Positions 21,143 to 32,615 of a stretch of DNA of 64,000 nt are shown in pieces. The stretch spans positions 229,749 to 293,748 of the forward strand of contig JAIQDT010003863.1 of NCBI GenBank assembly GCA_021521415.1. Direction: 5' to 3'. Source of the DNA: Bidens hawaiensis. Taxonomy: Eukaryota > Streptophyta > Magnoliopsida > Asterales > Asteraceae. Position 1 is the first letter of the stretch. Every line of letters starts with the position of its first letter. The notes beneath the pieces are model-generated. The model worked only from the letters and a program-made list of their open reading frames with translations, was not told the origin of the DNA and did not search any database. Made by a program: the position numbers and the translations under genes.

Positions 21143-24100
21143 ATGTTTCTGATCTCAAGAACTACTCCAATGACAAGTGATATTGCAGCCACAACTATGC
21201 CTGATCTATCCTTAAAGATCAGCCCTCCGGCTGCTGATTGTATCAAGAGATCAAGCTGCAGCTCTACCACCGCTGATTCCAACAGCAGCGGCAGCAATTT
21301 AAGCCTTGAAAACGGCTTAAATATCGTGTCCAACTATCAACATTACCAGCCACCGGCAGTAGACATCAGAGGTTTTGTCCCTAATCACCCAATAATACCT
21401 TTGCAACTACAAAAAACTACCCTTTATCATTTTGGAAATCAACGTTATCGTCCGCCTCAAATATACGGTCAGGAGTTTAAGATGAGTAGCCGTGTTAGAA
21501 GGGTCGGTCGAGCTCCTCGTATGAGATGGACTTCGACTCTACACACGCACTTCGTCCATGCGGTTCAGCTCCTTGGTGGCCATGAAAGTATGTTTTTTTA
21601 AAATTCACATATGGTCATATGTACCCATAATTTGTTTCTTCATAAAGCTTGTAAAAATGAATTTAGTATATTTTAGTTTATTATTTTTATAAAATGTGGC
21701 AGGAGCAACCCCTAAATCAGTTCTGGAGTTGATGAGTGTGAAGGATCTAACTCTTGCTCATGTGAAGAGTCATCTACAGGTGGTTATATATCTTCCTTAC
21801 CTAATTTATGTACAAGATCTCGAAATGAGTATCATCATGTCTGGTGAAACAAGATAGTTGACCTTTTCGTCGAAAAGTAGTGACAATCCAAAAGAGAACA
21901 CTGACAACACATAAGGATGTCCTTTTAATACTGTATTTTGGTTAAATTTTAATGTGAGGATAGACGTATGGCCAATGGTCGTTTTTATCAAAATTTAAAG
22001 TTAGACTGTCTATGGTCATAACAGTCGTCCGGTAATTACTGGCCAGACAGCCTTTCTGAACAATAATTTGCAAAGTTCGACTTTTCCGGCCAAAACGACA
22101 GTCTGAGTGTTTTGTGTACGGTTGACTCACATGTTTGTCTGATATAATCATGCAGATGTATAGAACGGTGAAGATCACTGACAAAGGACCAGGTACAAGA
22201 TCTGGATCTTTTCTTTCTATAATGAAGGACCCCCAGACATCACATTTTTCCTTAATTGTAATGACAGATCTAGTGGATTGGAAATTTTCCATATATATAA
22301 GATTAACACATATGATCCAATTCGAATTATTACTGTCCGTCTGTTGGTCGGTCTCTTTGTCTGATAAGCTACATAAAATTGATAGATACTTTGCATATCA
22401 TGTGTTTGCAGCTGGACTTGCGGATAGGGATATGATAAATTCAGTGACTCCAAAAACAATATTTGACATGGATGGGGGTATCTTAAAATTTGTTGATACC
22501 AACTCCTCTAACCCGTACCTATACGATCATTCTCTTCACGGATCACCAACAACTACAGTACTAGAAACACCCGAAAGGTTAATGAGTGCCATGATCGGTA
22601 CATGCTACATACTTGCTGCTTTGTATGTCTTAATCTAAGTTTTATTCCTTTCTCAGTTTCTGTTACACCCTACTTGTCCAAAACAACTTATCTCCCATTT
22701 ATGTTATATATAATTTATCCTAAAAAAATTCAATTTCGAAATAATTCATTATTTATCTACTTTAACTGAACTCTATTTTATAACTAAATTGTATTTATTG
22801 TAAATTCCTTATATGTATGTATTATTTAAAAAGACATTAATTTCATATGCTAAAATTGGTGGATAATTATTTTGGAGCATTAAGAGGGTATGTCGTTTGT
22901 TCACCATCATTACTTATTTGAACTTATAGAGGATATGATGCCAAATTGACTTAGAAAGGCATCTAATAAGTGAAGGGCAGAAAACATAAATGGATATGAT
23001 GTTTGTTGGCTGATGAATATTGTCTTGATCTAGCAAGGATCTTGTCTTTCTATATTGACAGTGAAAATAAAAAAGGGATGGGGGAATTTTATGTAGTACT
23101 ATTCTTTAATAGTATAATATATAGAAACATTGTGGTTAAAGTTTCAAAATCTTTTAGTTATGATATAACTGTTATTCTATACAATACGCCAGGGTTACAT
23201 GTTAATATATATATATATCTAGATGATCTTGAGGAAAACTAATCAACATAAAACGTCACAAAAAATTAAGTCACTAATGTTATAGAGGGATATTTGGAGG
23301 ACATGTATCGATCCATGCGTATATTATACTTTTTTTAGTTAGATTTCAAACTAGAGACCTTAAGATCCAACGTTGGATTAGAAGACGAACTACGTTTATA
23401 TTATTATACTTCTAGAAAACTAAATTCGTGTACCCACTCGAAGCAGGCCAGGGTATATAAGTTAATTTCTCTCAGTTTTTTTCTTTTTTTTATCAAGTTA
23501 GGTAGAATATTAAAAGACATTGGCTAGCCTTTTTTGACCTAATTATTTTTGGACGGCAATTGATAACCATCAACTATATCAGCCTGACGTAGATACACAC
23601 ATGTGGTTTTGTAGTTTCATTTTAGAAACATGTAATTCCACACTATTTGAAGCGCTTGAATATATACTTCAATTTTATCATCTTAATGTAGGATTTAAGT
23701 ATTTATCATTAGCATATAATCATGAGACACAAATAAAAGGACATGAGGACGTGACATTTTTTATTTCCAATTATATCTTTACATGATGTCTTGTCATTGC
23801 CTGTTATCAAACCTAAATTTTAAAGTAGAGGATCGTGGTCATTGTCAATGGAGTCATATTCTAACTTCTCCGAATACACTCGAAATTGTTCTACACTTCA
23901 AGGAATCGATACAAAGGTATGAATATGTGTACTACTTTCATCTTATGTGAATATGCGCATATATACCAACATTTTTAATTGTTGGTAATCATTTATTTCT
24001 CTTTTTCTATAGCCTGATGAACATAAGGCATGGTTAAGCTTGACGCAAAAGCATAAGATGTTGGAAAATAATACTTGGAACAAGTCTCCAAATTCAAACA

Positions 24101-24153
24101 TGATGCCAAATCTTGACTTCACTCTGGGAAGGCTAAGCCAACAAAGTGGATGA
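21143..24153 (+). CDS. KAN4: KANADI4 / ABERRANT TESTA SHAPE-like GARP factor
   Basis: Six exons: 21143-21587, 21703-21779, 22156-22192, 22412-22577, 23829-23916 and 24013-24153. All introns are GT-AG and the phases agree, giving 317 residues. Residues about 115-182 form the GARP (Myb-like) domain: GRAPRMRWTSTLHTHFVHAV, QLLGGHERATPKSVLELMSV, KDLTLAHVKSHLQMYRTVK. The exon breaks inside it fall where KANADI genes have them. The N-terminal PDLSLKIS (residues 20-27) and the C-terminal LDFTLGRLS are shared with ATS/KAN4, separating it from KAN1-3; LSLKI resembles an EAR repression motif. KANADI proteins are nuclear repressors that specify abaxial identity; KAN4/ATS shapes ovule integuments and seed coat. 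Met10 is an alternative start. Between domain and C-terminus the sequence is poorly conserved, so exons 4-5 are the least certain. Confidence 0.87.
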
Positions 24154-25316
24154 CTGTTTCCTCAAGCGAAAATGAATTCATTCATCGATCGTTATAATCT
24201 TACCTATAACATACGTAAACATTTAAGGCGCAATGAAGTGTTAACATTGCTTGTTCTTGGCGTTTATATTAATCTTAAGCAATTTTATATCAAGTAGCAT
24301 GTAGAGATGAAACTGGAAACTAAATGAAATTAGGCGGTCTTCAGAATGAATAATATATCTTATAGTTCCATCTCTTAGGTTGTTATTGTTATTGATCGAT
24401 AAACCCTTCTATAATTTGGATCCATTATAACGATGAAAAAATATATATATTCTTTTGTGAAGTAACGACTTTTTTATGAACAGTAGAATTAACTGCATTA
24501 AATGATCCAACTAGAAGGACTTGTATACGGTTTTCAGAAATGGTGCTAAAACACAATGGTATCTAGCACGCCACCTTTTTTTTTTCGTGTGATAAAAAAT
24601 ACTCTGAACCAAAGACCTTTGATTTTTAACACCGGTTTTGAGAAACTTTTTTTTTCTCTTATACACACTATAGTTGAGCCACATATATAACTTAATGGTT
24701 ATGCATTTGTTGGTGTTTTTTGGCGTCACATGACACTTCCCAACCAATAGAAACCATTCTTTCTCTCCCACACTCGTACACATCAAAAACATAACTCTCT
24801 CCTCCCTCTTCCCCTCGATCTGATTTTGTAAGTTTTTTACTCATAGTCAAGAAATCTGCAGTTTTTACTTGATTAGATGTTAATATAGGTAAAAACAACC
24901 TTATCAAAGAAGCTCATACTAGTATCAACTAGGTACGTTGCAAAACCAGATACTAAAATATCTTCTTATGAAATCACTCACCACTAATAATAAGACGTTG
25001 ATTTATTAAATCTTGTCTATACAACCACGATGGAGGAATAATCTCTGCAATTTGTTAACTTAGGTGCATTAAGATAACTAGATAAGTGTGATGAAACCAC
25101 AATTTTGACTCTTATTACTTCAAACATAGTTTTACAATTCTAAATTTAAAGAAACAAGAACAAATTCAATCGACAAGATACAAAATACCAATCAATAGAG
25201 GAACAGGTAACCACTCATATATAAGACTCCCACCGTACTAATCTTAAAATGAAGATCATGTCAGAATTGTGAAAATGATCATAGTTAGATGCAAAGAGAC
25301 CAGAAAATGATGATAG
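24154..25316. other. Intergenic, no gene seen
   Basis: Contains the KAN4-like 3' end, then AT-rich sequence. A CT-rich stretch near 24795-24825 could be a leader, but no coding exon follows it. Confidence 0.4.
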
Positions 25317-25321
25317 ATATT

Positions 25322-25449
25322 TGTTGATAACTAGCGTATATTTATATGTTTCCGTATATGTTTAGTGTAGCGTATATGTTTGCTTGTCTATAAATACTAG
25401 TTTGTAATCACGTTTACATTCGAATGAGAATCATGATTAGAATTTTACA
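25322..25449 (+). repeat. TRIM left LTR
   Basis: 128 bp, TG...CA, containing repeated GCGTATATG-type words and TATAAATACTAG, a possible TATA box. Confidence 0.9.
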
Positions 25450-25461
25450 TGGTATCAGAGC
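25450..25461 (+). promoter_or_regulatory. TRIM primer binding site (tRNA-iMet)
   Basis: TGGTATCAGAGC immediately after the left LTR, complementary to the 3' end of plant initiator tRNA-Met. Confidence 0.9.
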
Positions 25462-26382
25462 ATCTTGCTCAATCCGATTCCGCATCATCTTCATCCACTT
25501 CCGCATCATCTTCGATTCATCATCTTTATCATTCGATCTCGGTTCCTATCCATTGATCACATATATGTGTGATCATCTTCATCATTTGATCTCATTCCTT
25601 TGTGATCATCTTATCATCTTCATCATTTTCTCGATTCATTGAATCAAATTCACTTCGTTCATTCCGATTTCTGTTTGAATGTCGTAATCACCTTAATCAA
25701 TGAAATCTATTCCGATTTTGTTGATTTATCTTTCATTTTGGTTCGTTGAATCGATTTAACCTCATTTGATCCTCTTTGGTTTGAATTTTCATTTTATTAG
25801 TCATAATTCATCATCGAAATCTGGTGATTTCGTTGATTCATCTTTCATCTTTATTATTCAATCGATTGAGTTCTTGTTCTTTAGATTGAATTTCAATCGA
25901 TTCGGATGTTAATCGGTTGTTGTTTGACATCTTTGATTGTTTAGGATTGATGTATGAATGTTATCGTGTTCAAATCTGTGTTCGATTTGAAATTTTCGGC
26001 ATAAAAACGCTTTTCCAGTGTAATAACCGTTATTCTGACAACTAACAAACTTCTTCGGCGACATTTCAGGTGGGAATTGTTTTTCCGGCCACATGAATTC
26101 TTGCGAGAAACATTGTTATCCGGTTGTAACAATTTAACCAGCACCAAAATAAATTTTTCCAGTAATCATTCAATCGAGCTCCGACTGCAACCGAATTTCC
26201 CAGCGACATTCATAATGTCCTACACTTTTCGTTTTTCCGGCGATCATATTTTCAGCGTATATATTATACGCCCATCACACTTATACGCCCAAATTATAGG
26301 TTCATCATTGTTCATCATCAACCTTCATCTCCATTTTTTCAAGTTATCTTCAAGTTGGAGTTGAAACACCTCCAACTTCCCC

Positions 26383-26399
26383 GGGGGAGGGGGGGGGGG
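26383..26399 (+). promoter_or_regulatory. TRIM polypurine tract
   Basis: A run of Gs with one A ending three bases before the right LTR, the place where plus-strand DNA synthesis is primed. Confidence 0.8.
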
Positions 26400-26402
26400 T
26401 AC

Positions 26403-26534
26403 TGTTGATAACTAGCGTATATGTATATGTTCCCGTATATGTTTAGCATAGCGTATATGTTTGCTTGTCTATAAATACTAGTTAATTTGTAATCACATTT
26501 ACATTCAAATGAGAATCATGATTTAAATTTTACA
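26403..26534 (+). repeat. TRIM right LTR
   Basis: 132 bp, TG...CA, with a handful of differences from the left LTR including one 4-bp indel. This points to a moderately old insertion. Confidence 0.9.
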
Positions 26535-26734
26535 ATATTAGACTTTAATGATCCTTTGAAGAGGATAAGACGAAATTGACCGACTTCTCTTACGCTCCTC
26601 TTCATTCTCCCGAATATACGAGACCCAATCCATCCAACTCCCAATGGGTCTTAATTAAGCCCAACTCCAACTGTACGTCGACTTAACCCAAACTGAGACA
26701 TGTCAGTAGCAATCCTTTTAGCGCACAATTAATT

Positions 26735-27068
26735 GATTTTTTTTTTGAAAGAGGGGCCAAAATACAAGGGTAAATCACAAGGGGGGCTGGAATTATTTTT
26801 TTTTTCAAAAGAGGGGTTACCTCCATTCGTAATGGCGGGGAGTTTTATACGTGATAGGGTGTCAGGTGAGTGTCAGGTACAAGGTTATGCCCTCCATTTG
26901 TAATGGCGGTGAGTTTGAAAAAGTGGTCTCCCCTCCATTTGTAATGGCGTGGACTGCAAAAAGGTACTCCCCTCCTTTTGTAATGGCGGGCAGTATGAAA
27001 AAGGTATCTCCCCTCCATTTGTAACGGAGGGGAGTCTAAAATAAACGTTGGGAACACACTTCCTTTTA
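26735..27068 (+). repeat. MULE left terminal inverted repeat with sub-repeats
   Basis: Pairs with 31199-31531. It holds five imperfect sub-repeats of about 44 bp from roughly 26820 to 27040, each with a CCTCCATTTGTAATGGCG-type core. Open frames through it are repeat by-products. Confidence 0.88.
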
Positions 27069-27278
27069 ATATACACACTCAGTTTCAGATACACTTCAAT
27101 TAACACAATATTTATTGATCCACCATCCCACCTAACCTCAACCATAAAATTGAAGACAATTCATCAGATTACACAACTCAACTAATCAATAAGATTTTGT
27201 AAGGTTTTTCACACTTCAAGATTTTCATTTTCTCTTCCAATTTTCACTCCTATATTTCCCGCCAAATTACATATAAAT

Positions 27279-29695
27279 ATGGAAAGACATTTTACTTCCG
27301 GACCTTTGGAAGACGACTTGTTGTTTTTAAGTGGTAACCACAGAGCAGATTACGTGTTTCAACAACCAAAAGACGTACCGAAAAGCGGGTTTTTAAGAGT
27401 TAGACGCGGTGATGAAAAATTATGGGGTTACATTCATAGAAATCCAATTACGGAGAACGTGTTGCATTATATTCGTATGGCCGGTTTCGCTGGTGTATTG
27501 GAGTGTGACCACCGTAGGATTGACAATGCTCTAATATCAGCACTCGTTGAAAGATGGCGGCCAGAAACACACACATTTCACATGCCATTTGGGGAGGTAA
27601 CAGTAACCTTACAAGATGTAGAAGTTTTGTGTGGTTTGCGGGTTGACGGTAATGCCGTATGTGGTAATGATCATCACTGGAACGTTGAAGAAATCCAGGA
27701 ATCTTTTTTTTCTTTAACCGGTATTCGACTAGAAAATGGTACGGGCATAAGTGGGCAAAAAATAAATATGCCTTTTATTCTAAAATGTTTAATGGTAGTA
27801 CAATTTCCAGAAAATCCATCAGAATTACAATGTCTCCAGCAAGCAAGAACGATTATAATTCTTTTAATTGGTGGTCAACTATTTCCTGAAAATTCAAGCA
27901 ACTGGGTGCATGTTAAATATTTAAATCACCTACAAGATTTAGCTGCATGCGGCGAGCTTAGCTGGGGTAGCGTTGTTTTATCTTGTTTATATAGAAGTCT
28001 TTGTAAAGCCACCAATATTAATACGAATGAGATTGCCGATGGAGTTTTTTTGTTGCAGTTATAGGCATGGGAAAGATTTCCTAGCACAGCTCCAAAACAG
28101 TTACGCCAAACTGATTGGAATAAACCATTAGCTTCACGGTATGCGTTATATTTTTGTATATTGTTGTAGAAAAATATATGAAAAAATTACAAAGTGTTAT
28201 TAATATAATTTAGTTGTTTAAATAATTTTTTTTCCAAAGATGGCAAGGTCCTTTGACGTTTCTTGAAGCTTCATCACACGTACTTAGTGCCTACCGTTCG
28301 GAGTTCAATTCTTATTCGGAGTTTCAATTCATGTGGAAGCCATACGATGATGACCTTCATAGACTTCCCCAAATTTGTAGAAATGGTGAACAATGTTGGA
28401 GGAGTGAGACGTATCTCATTTGTTGGGAAATTGTCGAACCCCATATTCCTAGTAGGGTTTTGAGATAATTTGGCATGTTTCAACCAATCCCTATGAATAC
28501 ACTTTTGAATGTTGATGAACATAAGAAACTCCACAACATTAGTCGTGCGGGTGGTCGGAGTGGCGACTGGTTAAACGAACATCAAAAGTATATTAACTCA
28601 TGGATGGCTCGTAATCACACGACTGTCACTCAAGTTGAGTGGACTTCGGTCGCTGCGAGCCCAGAGTACATGCAGTGGTTTAAGTCTCATACAGTTTTAT
28701 ACACGGCTAATCCGACACGTAGTTACCAAAACCCGCGAGAGTATCCAAATGATGGGGGGAGGGTTATGATGTTGGTATGTGAAAATTTGTTAATATTTAA
28801 TTTATTAATTTCTTTTAAATTGCATGCTATTAATTTATATATTTAAATAATAAATATAATACTAAGTTAAATGCAGATGGAAGGATTGAGCCAGGTGCAT
28901 CAAACGTCAAATGAAAATCCAGTGAGAGAGTTGGTCGGTCATTACATGGGGTACGCTAGCTTAGGTGATCATATGAGTTATTATCCGACTCATGAGACCC
29001 AAAATATTGGTCGTCAGGTGCTCCCTATCCCCCAACGAATCCGGAGAAGACATGTAAGGGGTCGTGGAGTTAATGTAGAGCAACCGAACCCGGGGGAGCA
29101 AATGAGTGGCATATCTACGAGTCATATAAGCAGCCCACATACGAGTCGTATGAGCAGCCCACATACGAGTCATATGAGCAGCCCACTGCATACGAGTCAT
29201 ATGGGCAGCCCACATGTGAGTTGTATGAGCAGCCCGCATCTTAGTCTATCCCAAAGTAATCCGCTCGGGCAGTCTTCACAATTAATTATGGCAAGTTATG
29301 ATATGTTTTCCTCGCCATTTGACCTTGACGATATGCAAATAGGGGGGTCTTCAACAAACTTTATCCCATCGATTCAACAAGATTTTTTAAGTCCTTTACT
29401 CCAAATGCCCTTCTACCCCAACGTGGATACCTCATCAGGGTTTAGGTTTCATCAAAACCAAAATACAAGACCAACCAGGCCACAAGTTGTAGATGGCAGA
29501 GACATAAATTTTGACTTAAACAAGGAGGGCGGGGTTGAAGATGAAGACGAGGATGATGAAGATGACGATGACAATGAAGATGTAGCCTTGACCGGTTCCC
29601 TCCCCTTAGCTAAACGAAAAGGCAAACGGCCAAATGCAGGCGTTAATAATAAATGGTGTGGCACTCATGAAGGAAACAAGCATATACATGATTAA
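27279..29695 (+). pseudogene. Plant mobile domain (PMD/MAIN-like) gene, two stops
   Basis: Three exons: 27279-28138, 28240-28774 and 28877-29695, with GT-AG joints in frame, about 737 codons. Exon 1 shows the PMD in order: HIRMAGFAGVLECDHRRIDN, ALISALVERWRPETHTFHMP, FGEVTVTLQDVEVLCGLRVD, later SWGSVVLSCLYRSLC and ADGVFLLQL-stop-AWERFP. Exon 2 continues FQFMWKPYDDDL and EPHIPSRVLR-stop-FGMFQPIP. Stops at 28062-28064 and 28466-28468 sit where the family has Trp and Gln, both explained by single C-to-T or G-to-A changes. Exon 3 is a low-complexity tail: repeats of SSPHTSHM, the acidic run EDEDEDDEDDDDNED, and the basic run AKRKGKRP that could be a nuclear signal. Cellular PMD proteins (MAIN, MAIL1) act in silencing and genome stability in the nucleus. 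In transposons the role is unknown. The frame is otherwise remarkably open. Confidence 0.88.
29104..29250 (+). repeat. In-frame 21- to 24-bp tandem repeats in the PMD tail
   Basis: Six or so units reading S-S-P-H-T-S-H-M with small changes; one unit has an extra Leu-His. The units are in frame with the PMD reading. Confidence 0.85.
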
Positions 29696-29874
29696 TTACA
29701 TATAAACGAACTTGTGGTTTTATGCTAAGTATTATTGTGTAATTTTTGTTTTTAGGAATGTAACCTTTGTAATATTATTTAAAAAAAATTGCTTGCAAAA
29801 TCTCAAACCCAACTTTGCTCGATTAATGATAAAGTTACATTAAAAAATTAAAAAGGAAGTACATTGAAAAAGAG

Positions 29875-30803
29875 TTAACACATAACATTATAGTCACCGG
29901 TATAATGACCGACAAGCGTTCCTTTTATGACCCACTTGTTTACATATTCCACATCTAAATGTTCTAGGTTGGTCTTGATGTCGAACTCCATCTCGTTATG
30001 AATTCTTCTTGACTTCCTTCTACCACGTGATGTGGTAAGTTTTGATGTGTCTTCTTTAATTCTCCAACTCGGGTCTGTCCAATAATCAGGGTGAGCTAAT
30101 GGGAAAAACTCACCATCATATTGTGCTTTGTAGGCACCAATTGTGTAAAATTGATTAATAATGCTATCGAGAGAATCACCACTATTATGACAAACCGCGA
30201 TAGCATGTGAGCAAGGAAATCTTTCCATTTGCCACTTACCACATGTGCAATTTTTTTAAGGTACTCAACGGTGTAATCGTTTCCACCGGTTGAGTTTGGT
30301 TGTATATTTGTAGAGTTATATTGTGTAATAAATTCATGAACGATTTCATCATCATCGTCTGTGGTTTCTACCGATGACGGATCTGGTTCTGATTCTTCAT
30401 CACTGGCTTGCTCAACATCTGATTCGGATTCAGATTCAAATTCAAAGTCAACATCGGCGTTAGCCATGTCATGAACGTTGGAAGATGGGCCGGCTTCAAG
30501 TTCATGTGGGTTCATAAACCCATTATAAGAATGAGCTGTTTGTTGGGGGGGCTCATACACAGAAGAAAAACCACGCATGAGATCCATACAACTGGATTGT
30601 GTGAATGGCACCATTGGCTCAATATGAGCGTAAATGTTAGGGTGAAAGTTACCCTCGTTGACCGCTAAAAAATACAACACTTCGAGACTAGGGTCGCTAA
30701 ATATTTCGGATGATTGAGAATAGCCTAGATGAGTATAATATAACTTCAATTTTAAACTGTAAAATTCTTTTTGAACCTTAAGATGGAGATAAATCAAATC
30801 CAA
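29875..30803 (-). pseudogene. mudrA-type transposase remnant, catalytic core lost
   Basis: Minus strand, convergent with the PMD gene. The 5' part (from 30803) reads LEVLYFLAVNEGNFHPNIYA and later acidic text (FEFESESESDVEQASDEES, TTDDDDEIVHEF), the N-terminal region of MULE transposases. It then jumps to NDYTVEYLKK. After a frame change comes the SWIM zinc finger CTCGKWQMERFPCSHAIAVC (C-x-C...C-x-H, about 30255-30200), followed by the usual tail with YKAQYDGEFFPLAHPDYW and RGRRKSRRIHNEM. The several-hundred-residue DDE region normally between these parts is absent, and the frame changes just before the finger. It cannot be active. Confidence 0.88.
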
Positions 30804-31198
30804 AAATTCAACATATGAAAGTTTTTATTGAATAATAACGGTAGTGTTTCTAGTATAATTATCACACGAAATAACTCCGTTTTCGTATGATACCTCACCA
30901 CCCCAAAATAGCTGAACAAAAAACGGAGAAAACATTTTTGGTTTTGGTTATGATCTAAAAAAATATGTGATTGCTGGCTTTGGAGGAAAATAAACAAAGC
31001 ATGTAGGTTGCTGGCTTTGGAGGAAAATAATCAAAGAACAAAAATTATGAGATGGTTGTGATGGTATGGTTGTCCAAAGCATGTAAATATATAGATTAAA
31101 TGTTGGATGAAGGTTGGTGCATGCAGAAAATATTTAATGTGCATGCAGTAAGAAATGAAACGGTTGGTATAAATAAATATGGTAGATGTCTCGATGTA

Positions 31199-31531
31199 AA
31201 TGTGCTTTAAAAGGAACTGTACTTTATTTTAGACTCCCCTCCATTACAAATGGAGGGGAGATACCTTTTTCATACTGCCCGCCATTACAAAAGGAGGGGA
31301 GTACCTTTTTGCAGTCCACGCCATTACAAATGGAGGGGAGACCACTTTTTCAAACTCACCGCCATTACAAATGGAGGGCATAACCTCGTACCTGACACTC
31401 ACCTGACACCCCTATCATGTATAAAACTCCCCGCCATTACAAATGGAGGTGACCCCTCTTTTGAAAAAAAAATAATTCCAGCCCCCCTTGTGATTTACCC
31501 TTGTATTTTGGCCCCTCTTTAAAAAAAAATC
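31199..31531 (-). repeat. MULE right terminal inverted repeat with sub-repeats
   Basis: Inverted copy of 26735-27068 with the same five sub-repeats. The two ends differ by scattered substitutions and small indels, for example in the T-run near the tip. Confidence 0.88.
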
Positions 31532-31540
31532 CAATTAATT

Positions 31541-32089
31541 AGATAGCCTAGGTCGATTACTCTTAATATAACATGAAACACAAAATAAAACTAGTTAATC
31601 AACAAGTTCGTGTAGTTATATAATCTATGCTTTATAATGAATTGGAAATATGCATGTTTTCAACAATAAGCATTGAGTGGGTTACAAAGTAATCACGAGC
31701 ACTGAAGAAACACGGATCACCCTAAGAATTTATAGTGGAAAATTGTTTAATTCATTGTGAAAGGTAGAAACCACAATTGAGCACAAAAACACTCTACTGT
31801 AACAAAACCAAATATAGAGTATAAATTGAAGCAAATAACCACTAGAGGGATAGCCCTATTATTAACATACACCTCCAATGTCCTAAAAATGCATGAAGAA
31901 AAATTTTCAAATTTAGCTCCACCGATCAAAAATGAAGCATTGTCTCTTTCATCACTTCGTAATCAACATTTTATCTACCGAGCCATATTTGGCCTTCTAA
32001 TGGTTCAATCTCTCACAGGTTGCATGGCTGGTGCTAAGTGAATTTTGGATCAACTAGATTTTGTTTTTCTTTAAAATTCTTGGTTTACA
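31541..32089. other. Intergenic, no gene seen
   Basis: A 71-codon frame at 31826-32041 is not recognised and has no promoter-like setting. Confidence 0.4.
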
Positions 32090-32615
32090 AAATATTAGAG
32101 CAACATGGCATGTTGGATATCAGATAATCAGATTTGAGAGATAGTGGAATCAACTATTCATCATATCATTAGCTATAAATAGGAGAACAACTAACCAAAA
32201 CGGAATGCGTAATTAATTAATAATATTTCTAGAATTATAACTAACTAATTGCTAATTGTCTCGGCTTGCTTGTAATTGCCAAGACATGTAACAACAGTCA
32301 GGATGAGCAACAACTAATTTGAGTTATACTTAACATTCTCGTTCTTTAACACCATGCATGTCTCAAATGGAGGTAACTGAATTGTTCCTGACATAATGCC
32401 TTGGTAAGTACATCTGTCACCTGCTTTTGTGTATAGCATATGATTAAATTTCTACTTGTTTATCTTCAATAAAGTCCCTAATATTGTAGTTAAAGTGTTA
32501 AACTTGATGTCTAAGTGCTTAATACAAATGTGGAACGCCTAATTCTTGGTTACGAAGAGTACTTGAGTTGTTATCATAGAAAATTGTCATTAGGTCAACC
32601 TGTATGGAGTACCTA
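32090..32615 (-). pseudogene. Copia retrotransposon relic (RNase H end, maybe LTR)
   Basis: Read on the minus strand, 32610-32380 gives scattered Copia RNase H text: FYDNNSSTLRNQELGVPH, RDFIEDKQVEI and KQVTDVLTKALCQEQF (compare the family's CDN-SA, EDKQV and DI-TKAL). Stops interrupt it. The 32090-32370 stretch downstream on that strand is in the right place for a 3' LTR, but no second LTR was found. Confidence 0.65.

Larger units (their letters stand above)
25322..26534 (+). mobile_element. TRIM-type mini LTR retrotransposon, complete
   Basis: A 1213-bp element with a 5-bp target duplication ATATT (25317-25321 and 26535-26539). The LTRs are 128 and 132 bp, both beginning TGTTGATAACTAGCG and ending TTTTACA. 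A primer binding site for initiator tRNA-Met follows the left LTR directly, and a G-rich polypurine tract precedes the right LTR. The 950-bp interior has no gag or pol domain, only short AT-rich frames with repeated TTCATC and TCCGG words. It is therefore non-autonomous; LTR and total size fit TRIMs. The right LTR has a 4-bp insertion (TTAA type) near 26480. Confidence 0.92.
26735..31531. mobile_element. Mutator-like element (MULE) with PMD gene
   Basis: A 4797-bp element with a perfect 9-bp target duplication CAATTAATT (26726-26734 and 31532-31540), the Mutator signature. Long inverted ends of about 330 bp begin GATTTTTTTT and then GAAAGAGGGGCC (left) or AAAGAGGGGCC (right). Inside are two convergent genes: a plant mobile domain gene on the + strand at 27279-29695 and a mudrA-type transposase remnant on the - strand at 30803-29875. 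This is the same gene geometry as maize MuDR (mudrA and mudrB converge), with PMD in the second-gene position. Both genes are broken, so the copy can only have moved with help from a relative. Confidence 0.93.

Noticed and set aside
21806..22459. Minus-strand and readthrough frames across KAN4-like introns
   Set aside because: Shadows of the KAN4-like exons and introns; splice sites and the GARP domain define the real reading.
26845..27145. Minus-strand frames repeating HYKWRG and PLQMEGR
   Set aside because: They are translations of the MULE TIR sub-repeats, and the mirrored frames at 31186-31522 are the same thing.
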